Positions 7,895-13,907 of a stretch of DNA of 25,958 bases are shown here, piece by piece. Numbering within the stretch: position 1 is the first letter of the stretch; the number at the start of each line of letters is the position of its first letter. The stretch spans positions 1 to 25,958 of the forward strand of contig JBJXHB010000163.1 of assembly GCA_046160725.1 (NCBI GenBank), in the 5' to 3' direction. The notes beneath the pieces were generated by a model. The model was not told the DNA's origin. It made no database searches and saw only the letters and a list, made by a program, of their open reading frames with translations. The DNA comes from JBJXHB01 sp046160725. GTDB lineage: Bacteria > Pseudomonadota > Gammaproteobacteria > Burkholderiales > Burkholderiaceae_C. The translations under genes and the position numbers were made by a program.

Positions 7895-8310
7895 CACGAC
7901 CAGCCGCCGCCGCGCACGCCGTCCAGGTAGCGCCGGACCGCATGCAGGTCGCTGACATTGCCGGCCAGCATGTCCTGCAGCGCCGAGCGGCCGCCGAAAG
8001 GCGCCGCCTGGTTGGGCCGGCGAATCCAGTCATCGGCGGCCTGCGTATCGGGCAGCAGGATCTGCAAGGCCTTCCAGATGCCCAGGATGTTCGACAACCG
8101 TTCCAGCGTGTCGCGCGGCCAGGCCGCGCGCTCCGGATGCTTGCGCCACGCAAAGAACGTGCTGCGCGGTGGGTTGCCCAGCAGCACGCGCTGCTCGTCC
8201 ACGCTCAGCCGCCAGGCGTCGGCGATGCGCGAGAAAGCGCGCAGTCCGGCGGACGCCAGTTGCGCAGATGTCGGTTCTTCGGCAGGGGATGGGGCAAGGA
8301 CTGCGTTCAT
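7894..8310 (-). CDS. Xre/MbcA/ParS-family antitoxin
   Basis: This is the antitoxin partner of the RES toxin, 138 residues. The N-terminal half (about 18-80) holds a Xre-like helix-turn-helix in WRLSVDEQRVLLGNPPRSTF and AWRKHPERAAWPRDTLERL. The C-terminal DUF2384-type toxin-binding region (about 85-138) carries the family pattern DDWIRRPNQAAPFGGRSALQ, then MLAGNVSDLHAVRRYLDGVRGG. In solved complexes this C-terminus plugs the toxin's NAD site. The ATG at 8310 lies 7 bases from a palindrome at 8318-8329, with a second palindrome further upstream, so the protein probably represses its own operon. The stop codon overlaps the toxin start. Confidence 0.92.
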   Translation of the reverse strand: MNAVLAPSPAEEPTSAQLASAGLRAFSRIADAWRLSVDEQRVLLGNPPRSTFFAWRKHPERAAWPRDTLERLSNILGIWKALQILLPDTQAADDWIRRPNQAAPFGGRSALQDMLAGNVSDLHAVRRYLDGVRGGGWS

Positions 8311-8317
8311 CTTGAAA

Positions 8318-8329
8318 TCCAGTTCTGGA
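8318..8329. promoter_or_regulatory. Palindromic operator candidate, proximal (xre-res operon)
   Basis: TCCAG-TT-CTGGA is a palindrome with 5-base arms, 7 bases before the antitoxin ATG and overlapping where its ribosome site would be. It shares the TCCA...TGGA arms with the distal palindrome at 8347-8358. Autoregulation by the Xre protein is expected for this family; binding here is inferred. Confidence 0.6.
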
Positions 8330-8346
8330 CTTGTCTCATACTCTAG

Positions 8347-8358
8347 TCCAAATTTGGA
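8347..8358. promoter_or_regulatory. Palindromic operator candidate, distal (xre-res operon)
   Basis: TCCAAATTTGGA is a perfect 12-base palindrome. Its centre is 29 bases from the centre of the proximal site, close to three helical turns, so two dimers could sit on the same DNA face. The operon promoter probably lies at or between the two sites, but I see no convincing -35/-10 pair there. Confidence 0.6.
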
Positions 8359-8427
8359 TCACTGGCGCCGCATTCCCCGGCAAGGGCCGGGCCTACCGCC
8401 GAAACAGCAGGCCGCTTCATCGTGTTT

Positions 8428-8443
8428 ACTGGTGAACGCCAGT
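8428..8443. promoter_or_regulatory. Inverted repeat upstream of haem-sensor promoter
   Basis: ACTGG-N6-CCAGT is a perfect inverted repeat with 5-base arms, ending at the base before the predicted -35 hexamer of the haem-sensor gene. Its position suits an activator or repressor site. No regulator is assigned, and short inverted repeats do occur by chance. Confidence 0.3.
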
Positions 8444-8472
8444 TTGACCACGGTCGCCACGCCGCCCATACT
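8444..8472 (+). promoter_or_regulatory. Sigma-70 promoter for haem sensor / Ser-Thr kinase operon
   Basis: TTGACC at 8444-8449 (five of six consensus bases) and CATACT at 8467-8472 (four of six) are separated by exactly 17 bases. Transcription would start near 8479, about 25 bases before the ATG at 8504, and a GGAG ribosome site lies in that leader. This is the best-looking promoter in the window. Confidence 0.6.
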
Positions 8473-8503
8473 CGCCGACCTCACCTGACCGGAGCCCTGC
8501 CCC

Positions 8504-9376
8504 ATGGGACTGCGACTGAAGTTCAACCTGGTGCTGCTGGCGGTTTTCGCCATCGGCATGGCGGTGGCGGGCTTCGTGTCCTACAGCCTGCTGCAGCACA
8601 ACGCCAAGCAGGAGACCCTCCACAGCGCCGGCCTGATGATGGAGGCGGCGCTGTCGGTTCGTGGCTATACCGTCAAGCAGATCCGCCCACTGCTGGACGC
8701 CCAGATGGCTGAGCGCTTCCTGCCTCAGTCGGTGCCGGCCTATGCCGCCACCGAGGCCTTCCAGGCCCTGCATGCCCGCTATCCGGACTTCAGCTACAAG
8801 GAAGCGACGCTCAACCCCACCAACCCGCGCAACCGGGTGGTCGAGTGGGAAAGCGACATCGTCCAGCGCTTCCGGGCCGAGAAAGACCCGACCGAGATCA
8901 GCGGCGAGCGCCTGACGCCGTCCGGCCGCATGCTGTACCTGGCCCGGCCCATCACCATCAAGGACCGCGCCTGCCTGGCGTGCCACAGCGTGCCCGAGGC
9001 GGCGCCGCCGACCATGATCAAGATCTACGGGTCCAACAACGGCTTCGGCTGGCAGCACATGGAGACCGTCGGTGCCCAGGTGGTGTCGGTGCCGATGTCG
9101 GTACCGCTGGCCAATGCCAACCGTGCCTTCACCACCTTCATGCTGTCGCTGGGCGGCATCTTCGCGGCCACCTTCGTGGTGCTCAACCTGATGCTGTCCT
9201 GGTTGATCATCCGCCCCATCGCCAGCATGTCGGCGGCAGCGGACAAGGTGTCGGTCGGCGACTTCACAGTGCCGGAGTTCTCCGGCCGCGGCAAGGACGA
9301 GATCTCGGTGCTGTCGGGGTCGTTCAACCGTATGCGGCGCAGCCTGCAAAAGGCCATCAAGCTGATCGAGTCCTGA
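8504..9376 (+). CDS. Membrane c-type haem sensor (DUF3365/Tll0287-like) with HAMP domain
   Basis: This is a 290-residue membrane protein. TM helix 1 spans about 7-30, a periplasmic Tll0287-like domain about 31-208, TM helix 2 about 211-236, and a HAMP domain about 233-286. The periplasmic domain contains C157-L-A-C160-H161, a c-type haem attachment motif, in ARPITIKDRACLACHS, followed by an MIKIYGSNNGFGW segment. The protein ends directly after HAMP, with no kinase, cyclase or methyl-accepting output domain. Haem in such sensors may report redox state or diatomic gases. The next gene, 28 bases downstream on the same strand, is a soluble Ser/Thr kinase that could take the output role; that is inference. 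The ATG at 8504 is supported by GGAG upstream and by the TM helix beginning immediately. Confidence 0.85.
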   Translation: MGLRLKFNLVLLAVFAIGMAVAGFVSYSLLQHNAKQETLHSAGLMMEAALSVRGYTVKQIRPLLDAQMAERFLPQSVPAYAATEAFQALHARYPDFSYKEATLNPTNPRNRVVEWESDIVQRFRAEKDPTEISGERLTPSGRMLYLARPITIKDRACLACHSVPEAAPPTMIKIYGSNNGFGWQHMETVGAQVVSVPMSVPLANANRAFTTFMLSLGGIFAATFVVLNLMLSWLIIRPIASMSAAADKVSVGDFTVPEFSGRGKDEISVLSGSFNRMRRSLQKAIKLIES

Positions 9377-9404
9377 CCAAAGGCACCGGCGACGCGCACC
9401 TGAC

Positions 9405-10814
9405 ATGAGCCATCCTCCACGCATCGGCAAGTACGCCATACGCCGCGAGATCGGTGCCGGCGCCATGGGTACGGTCTATGAGGGTTTCGACCCGGGCATC
9501 GAGCGCCGCGTCGCCATCAAGACCATCGGCACCGCGGTGCGATCGGAAATGTCGGACTCCGCGGTTGAACGTTTTCGCCGCGAGGCGCAGGCTGCAGGAC
9601 GGTTGGCACATCCGGGCATCGTGCTGGTCTACGAATTCGGTGAGGACGCGGACCGGTCCTACATCGTCATGGAGTACCTGGAGGGCGTCACGCTGCGGCA
9701 ACTGATGCGCAGCAAGGGCCGCCTCGACCTGATCGACGCCTATGCGCTGGCGCGGCAACTGCTCATCGCGCTGGACTACTCGCACAAGCTGGGCGTGGTG
9801 CACCGCGACCTCAAGCCGGCCAACCTGATGGTGGTCGACGGCCGGCGGTTGAAGATCATGGACTACGGCATCGCACGGGTGGGCGCGTCTTCTCTGACCC
9901 AGACCGGCTCGATGATGGGGACGCCGACCCATATGGCGCCTGAGCAGTTGATGGGCCGCGAGGTCGACGCGCGGGCCGACTTGTGGAGCGCCGGTGTCCT
10001 GCTGTACGAGATGCTGACCGGCGAGACCCCGTTTGGCGCCGATACGCCGGTGGCCGTGATGCACCATGTATTGCAGGCGGAGCCGGCCCTGCCGTCGGTC
10101 CGAACGCCGGCGCTGGGTGCCGCTTTCGATGCGGTGGTGGCCCGGGCCCTTGCCAAGGCGCCGGAAAACCGGTTCCAGACCGCCGCCGAGTTTGCTGCTG
10201 CGTTGCTGGCCGCCTTTCGCGGCCGCCCGGCAGCCGAGGCAGTGCGCCCGGTACCGGCCGAGGCCATCCACCAGACGCTCAGCCCCCAACAATCCGAGCG
10301 CTTTGCCCGTACCGGCACGGTGGGCGCACGGCTGGAGTTGCCGCCGCTGGTGCAGACGCTGTCGGCCCAGACCCTGAGCGACATCGAGTCCACGCTGACG
10401 CGGGCCATAGGCCCGATCGCACGCTCACTGGTGCAGCAGGCGGCGCAGCGCACCACCACGCTGGACACCTTCTATGCCATGCTGGCCGAGCACCTGCCGG
10501 AGGGCGACGAGCGCAGCGCCTTCCTCACCCGCATCAAGCGCCTGGACACCGGACGCTCGGTGCAGACCATGCCGCCGGCGTCCACTCTGGCCGGCAGCAC
10601 CGTTCTGCCGGCGCGCCCCGCCCTGGCGCTGGACGCCGCCACGCTGGAACGCTGCGAGCGCCTGCTGGCGCGCCATGTCGGCCCGCTGGCGCGGGTGCTG
10701 GTCAAGCGCGCCGCCAACGACTCCGGCGACCTGCGCGAGCTGTATGACAAGCTGGCCGCGCAGATCGACGACGATGCGGAGCGCCAGGACTTCTTGGCGG
10801 CATTGCGCGGCTGA
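9405..10814 (+). CDS. Ser/Thr protein kinase with duplicated C-terminal helical domain
   Basis: This is a Hanks-type protein kinase of 469 residues, predicted cytosolic because no TM segment is visible. The kinase domain (about 9-272) has the glycine loop GAGAMGTVYEG (17-27), K39 in VAIK, H133-R134-D135 in HRDLKPANL, D153-Y154-G155 in place of DFG, and the APE motif at 178-180 within GTPTHMAPEQ. All catalytic residues are present, so it should be active. After a linker, two related segments of about 60 residues follow (about 322-380 and 411-468). Both match the pattern L-x-R-x-x-GP-x-AR-x-LV, then AA, LY/FY, LA and ER-x-x-FL. The repeats may dimerise or bind a partner. It probably acts with the haem-HAMP protein encoded upstream. 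Its stop lies 11 bases from the convergent thiolase stop. Confidence 0.93.
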   Translation: MSHPPRIGKYAIRREIGAGAMGTVYEGFDPGIERRVAIKTIGTAVRSEMSDSAVERFRREAQAAGRLAHPGIVLVYEFGEDADRSYIVMEYLEGVTLRQLMRSKGRLDLIDAYALARQLLIALDYSHKLGVVHRDLKPANLMVVDGRRLKIMDYGIARVGASSLTQTGSMMGTPTHMAPEQLMGREVDARADLWSAGVLLYEMLTGETPFGADTPVAVMHHVLQAEPALPSVRTPALGAAFDAVVARALAKAPENRFQTAAEFAAALLAAFRGRPAAEAVRPVPAEAIHQTLSPQQSERFARTGTVGARLELPPLVQTLSAQTLSDIESTLTRAIGPIARSLVQQAAQRTTTLDTFYAMLAEHLPEGDERSAFLTRIKRLDTGRSVQTMPPASTLAGSTVLPARPALALDAATLERCERLLARHVGPLARVLVKRAANDSGDLRELYDKLAAQIDDDAERQDFLAALRG

Positions 10815-10825
10815 GCCGCCGCGCT

Positions 10826-12010
10826 TCAGACCCGCTCGAACACCGCGGCGATGCCCTGCCCGCCGCCGATGCACATCGTCACCAGCGCATAGCGGCCGCC
10901 GCTGCGGTGCAGTTCGTACACCGCCTTCATCGCGATGAAGGCGCCGGAGCAGCCGATCGGGTGACCGAGCGCGATCGCGCCGCCGTTCACGTTGGTGCGG
11001 GCCATGTCCAGCTCCAGGCCGCGGGCCACAGCGATGGCCTGTGCCGCGAAGGCCTCGTTGCTTTCGACGACGTCGATCTGGTCCAGGCGCAGGCCGGCCT
11101 TCTTCAGGGCCAGCTTCGACGCCGGGATCGGCCCCTCGCCCATCACGTCGTTCGGCACGCCGGCCACGGCATAGGACACCAGGCGGGCCATCGGCTTGTG
11201 GCCGTCAGCCGCAGCGCGGGCCGCGTCGGCCAGCACGAAGAAGGCCGCGCCGTCGTTGATGCCGGAGGCATTGCCGGCCGTGACCGAGCCGTCCTTCTTG
11301 AACGCGGGCTTCATCTTGCCGAGCGTCTCCAGCGTGGTGCCGGCCTTGACATGCTCGTCGACGTCGAAGGTCACCTCGCCCTTGCGGGTGGCCTTGACGA
11401 TGGGCACGATCTGGCTCTTGAAGCGCCCATCGGCGATGGCGGCCGCGGCGCGGCGATGCGACTCCACCGCCAGGGCGTCCTGCTCCTCGCGCGTGATGCC
11501 CCACTTGGTGACCAGGTTCTCCGCGGTGATGCCCATGTGGCCGACGCCGAACGGGTCGGTCAGGGTGGCCACCATCGAGTCGATCATCTTGACGTCGCCC
11601 ATGCGAGCGCCGTTGCGCAGCTGCGGGCTCAGGTAGGCACCGCGGCTCATCACCTCGACGCCACCGCCCACGCCGTAGTCGCAGTCGCCGAGCAGGATGT
11701 TCTGCGCCGTGGTGACGATGCCCTGCAGGCCCGACGAGCACAGGCGGTTGACCGCCATGGCCACCGAGTCCATCGGCAGTCCGGCCTGGATCGAGGCAAC
11801 CCGGGCCACGTAGGCGAACCGGCTCTCGGTCGGGATGCAGTTGCCCACTGTCACATAGTTGATGGCCGCCGGGTCGACGCCGCTGCGCTGCACCGCGGCC
11901 TTCATCACCAAGCCGGCCAGGTCGGCCGGCTCCATGTCGGCCAACGCGCCGCCGAACGTACCGATCGCCGACCTCGCGGCACCCAACACCACCACATCAC
12001 GATTTGCCAT
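10826..12010 (-). CDS. Acetyl-CoA C-acyltransferase (beta-ketothiolase, BktB-like)
   Basis: This thiolase condenses or cleaves beta-ketoacyl-CoA. It has 394 residues from the ATG at 12010, which is preceded by AGGAG; the frame extends 23 residues further upstream without support. Catalytic residues are C91 in NRLCSSGLQGI (acyl acceptor), H350 in ALGHPIGCSGA and C380 in MCIGGGQGIAAVFERV. The protein resembles, from memory, the BktB thiolase of Cupriavidus more than PhaA, including the LVTMCIGGGQGIAA ending. Roles could be polyhydroxyalkanoate precursor supply, fatty-acid degradation or ketone metabolism. No phaB, phaC or fad gene is in the window, so the pathway cannot be fixed. It stands alone, separated from speD by 182 bases. 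Confidence 0.93.
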   Translation of the reverse strand: MANRDVVVLGAARSAIGTFGGALADMEPADLAGLVMKAAVQRSGVDPAAINYVTVGNCIPTESRFAYVARVASIQAGLPMDSVAMAVNRLCSSGLQGIVTTAQNILLGDCDYGVGGGVEVMSRGAYLSPQLRNGARMGDVKMIDSMVATLTDPFGVGHMGITAENLVTKWGITREEQDALAVESHRRAAAAIADGRFKSQIVPIVKATRKGEVTFDVDEHVKAGTTLETLGKMKPAFKKDGSVTAGNASGINDGAAFFVLADAARAAADGHKPMARLVSYAVAGVPNDVMGEGPIPASKLALKKAGLRLDQIDVVESNEAFAAQAIAVARGLELDMARTNVNGGAIALGHPIGCSGAFIAMKAVYELHRSGGRYALVTMCIGGGQGIAAVFERV

Positions 12011-12146
12011 GGCTGACTCCTGGTTGCAGTTCGAAGAAGGAACGCGGCGCGGGCCGCACAGAAGCAGCCGATTGGACACCCGCTGGCTGGCAGCCGGCTG
12101 ACGCCGGAGTCGGGTCGCGGCGGTCGATCGCGCCCGCCCGCGCCGT

Positions 12147-12172
12147 CACGGGACCGCCCGGCGGTACCCGTG
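12147..12172 (-). terminator. Hairpin downstream of speD, possible terminator
   Basis: CACGGGACCGCC and GGCGGTaCCCGTG pair over 12 bases with one bulged base and a tiny apex, starting about 20 bases past the speD stop. There is no T-tract after it on the minus strand, so intrinsic termination is doubtful; it could protect the transcript end. The rest of the 12011-12192 gap shows only the thiolase ribosome site. Confidence 0.35.
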
Positions 12173-12192
12173 GCCGCCATCACCAGCGCCTG

Positions 12193-12591
12193 TCAGGTGG
12201 ACTCGAGCAGACCCCGGTTCAGGCGCTGCAGCCGGTGCTGTCGCGGACGGAACGCATCGATCATCGCGGCCATCAACGCTTCGGCCCGGTGGCCGTTGTC
12301 GGCCCCGTGGTTGCAGACAAACACGTCCAGCGTCACCTTTCCGTGCTCCGGCCAGGTGTGCACCGCCAGGTGCGACTCTGCCAAGAGCAGCACGCCGGTG
12401 ACGCCACCGGCGCTGCCGTCCGGCGCATCCGGAAACCGGTGCCAGCGTTCGCCGACCACGATCAACGCCTGCTGAAGCGTCGCCTGGCGGCAGACCCGCG
12501 CCAGAGCATCGACCTCGGTCATCAGGTCGTCCACCGGCGCGCAGCCGTACAGGTCGCCGGTCAAATGCAGGCCGAGCGTGCTGTCTTTCAT
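12193..12591 (-). CDS. speD: S-adenosylmethionine decarboxylase proenzyme family (SpeD)
   Basis: This is a pyruvoyl-dependent decarboxylase of 132 residues, near the usual length for the bacterial class 1 form. The self-cleavage site is the serine of AESHLAVHTWPE (S73), which becomes the pyruvoyl group; H78 and C93 (in FVCNHG) are at the expected catalytic positions. It normally supplies decarboxylated SAM for spermidine synthesis, but some bacterial homologues have turned out to decarboxylate arginine or ornithine, and no speE partner is visible here. The ATG overlaps the ispF stop by four bases (ATGA), so it is the third gene of an ispD-ispF-speD operon. That placement is unusual and may only reflect shared transcription. 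Confidence 0.88.
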   Translation of the reverse strand: MKDSTLGLHLTGDLYGCAPVDDLMTEVDALARVCRQATLQQALIVVGERWHRFPDAPDGSAGGVTGVLLLAESHLAVHTWPEHGKVTLDVFVCNHGADNGHRAEALMAAMIDAFRPRQHRLQRLNRGLLEST

Positions 12592-13085
12592 GCCCGGCTC
12601 AGCAGGCAGACCGCACGGGCCTCGATGGCCTGGCCCTCGCCGACCGGCCCCATCTTCTCGGCGGTCTTGGCCTTCACGTTTACCTGCCCAGGCTCCAGCA
12701 GCAGGATGCCGGCGATGCGGGCCACCATGGCCGGAATGTGCGGCGCCATGCGGGGCGCCTGGGCGACGATGGTGGTGTCCAGGTTGACGATCTCCCAGCC
12801 TTGCGCACGGACCCGGCGCGCGCTTTCGGCCAGCAATCGGGCCGAGTCCGCACCCCGAAACTGCGGGTCGGTGTCCGGAAAGTGCTGCCCGATGTCGCCC
12901 AGGCCGGCGGCACCAAACAAGGCGTCGGTGATCGCGTGCAGCAAGGCATCGGCATCCGAATGGCCCGACAGGCCTTTGTCGTGCGGCACGTGGATGCCGC
13001 CCAGGATCAGGGGACGCCCCTCGACCAGTGCATGGATGTCCCAGCCCTCGCCAATGCGCATGGCCGGATGGGCAGATGGACTCAT
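12588..13085 (-). CDS. ispF: 2-C-methyl-D-erythritol 2,4-cyclodiphosphate synthase
   Basis: IspF converts 4-diphosphocytidyl-methylerythritol 2-phosphate to the cyclodiphosphate with release of CMP, the fifth step of the MEP isoprenoid pathway. It is a 165-residue cytosolic trimer-type enzyme. Zinc ligands D16 and H18 sit in GEGWDIHAL, and H50 in SDADALLHAITDALFG; FPDTDP and the C-terminal KAKTAEKMGPVGEG signature are intact. I chose the ATG at 13085, which overlaps the ispD stop by one base and has AGGAG 8 bases upstream; a GTG three codons earlier is less likely. Confidence 0.97.
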   Translation of the reverse strand: MSPSAHPAMRIGEGWDIHALVEGRPLILGGIHVPHDKGLSGHSDADALLHAITDALFGAAGLGDIGQHFPDTDPQFRGADSARLLAESARRVRAQGWEIVNLDTTIVAQAPRMAPHIPAMVARIAGILLLEPGQVNVKAKTAEKMGPVGEGQAIEARAVCLLSRA

Positions 13086-13831
13086 CAAAGGCACTCCTGG
13101 GTACGGTCGACGGCCTTATCGCGGGCCTGCAGCAAGGCCTCGGCCAGCATGAAGTCCTCGGGCCAGGTGACCTTCAGGTTGTCCGCCGCGCCCCGCACCA
13201 GCAGCGGCTGCAGCCCGATGGCCTCCAGCGCCGATGACTCATCCGTCACCGCGTCCCCGGCCTGGCCCAACGCATTACGCAGCATGCCGAGCCGGAACAT
13301 CTGCGGCGTCTGGGCCAGCCACTTGTCCGTACGGACGAGCGTGGCCTGCGCGCGTGCGGGCTGACTGGCCGATGTCTTCAGCGTGTCAGCGACCGGCATG
13401 GCCAACAAGCCACCGACGGCGTCGTCGCGGCAGGCGTCAATCAGCCGGAGCACCGCCGCCGGCTGCAGCAGGCAGCGGGCGGCGTCGTGGACCAGGACCC
13501 AGTCCTGTTCGTCCGCACCGCACTCTGTCAACAACTCCAGGCCGGCCAGGACGCTGGCCGCACGCGTGGCGCCTCCGCGCCGCGCCGCCGTGGTACGGCC
13601 GGCCAGCGCCGGCCCGACCTCGGCCTCGAATCGGGCGTCCTGCGCCGCGAGTACGACGATGATCCGATCCAGCGCCGCCACCGCTGCCAGTGCCTCCAAC
13701 GTATGGGCCACCACCGCCCGACCGGCCAGCGGCTGGTATTGCTTGGGTCCGGCGGTGCCGGCACGCTCGCCCACGCCGGCGCAGGGCACGACCGCATGGC
13801 AGCGAGGCACGGCTTGCGGGGTTGGTTTCAT
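13085..13831 (-). CDS. ispD: 2-C-methyl-D-erythritol 4-phosphate cytidylyltransferase
   Basis: IspD transfers CMP from CTP to methylerythritol 4-phosphate, the third MEP-pathway step. It has 248 residues with a Rossmann-like cytidylyltransferase fold. The CTP loop VVPCAGVGERAGTAGPKQY (14-32) contains R23 and K30, equivalent to the catalytic Arg and Lys of the E. coli enzyme. VLVHDAARCLL and AQTPQMFR further along are also typical, as is TDESSALEA near the C-terminus. It heads the ispD-ispF-speD operon and is divergent from mfd across 76 bases. No good Shine-Dalgarno sequence precedes the ATG at 13831; the palindrome ATTCTAGAAT lies 7-16 bases upstream and may be part of the promoter. Confidence 0.97.
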   Translation of the reverse strand: MKPTPQAVPRCHAVVPCAGVGERAGTAGPKQYQPLAGRAVVAHTLEALAAVAALDRIIVVLAAQDARFEAEVGPALAGRTTAARRGGATRAASVLAGLELLTECGADEQDWVLVHDAARCLLQPAAVLRLIDACRDDAVGGLLAMPVADTLKTSASQPARAQATLVRTDKWLAQTPQMFRLGMLRNALGQAGDAVTDESSALEAIGLQPLLVRGAADNLKVTWPEDFMLAEALLQARDKAVDRTQECL

Positions 13832-13860
13832 CAGGGGATTCTAGAATTCACGAGTTGCAA

Positions 13861-13887
13861 CGCCCCTGCGCCACTGGCGCCGGGGCG
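13861..13887 (+). promoter_or_regulatory. Strong hairpin in the mfd leader
   Basis: Arms CGCCCCTGCGCCA and TGGCGCCGGGGCG are complementary at 12 of 13 positions around a central C, giving a very stable GC hairpin. It ends 20 bases before the mfd ATG and is followed by ATTCGCTTTTCTC. It could act as an attenuator or terminator on the plus strand, shield the start region, or separate the two divergent promoters. No Shine-Dalgarno sequence is visible after it. Confidence 0.45.
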
Positions 13888-13907
13888 ATTCGCTTTTCTC
13901 GACCCGC

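Noticed and set aside
13838..13847. ATTCTAGAAT palindrome in the ispD/mfd divergent region as a -10 element
   Set aside because: TAGAAT reads on both strands, but no -35 hexamer lies 16-18 bases away on either strand, so neither promoter can be placed.
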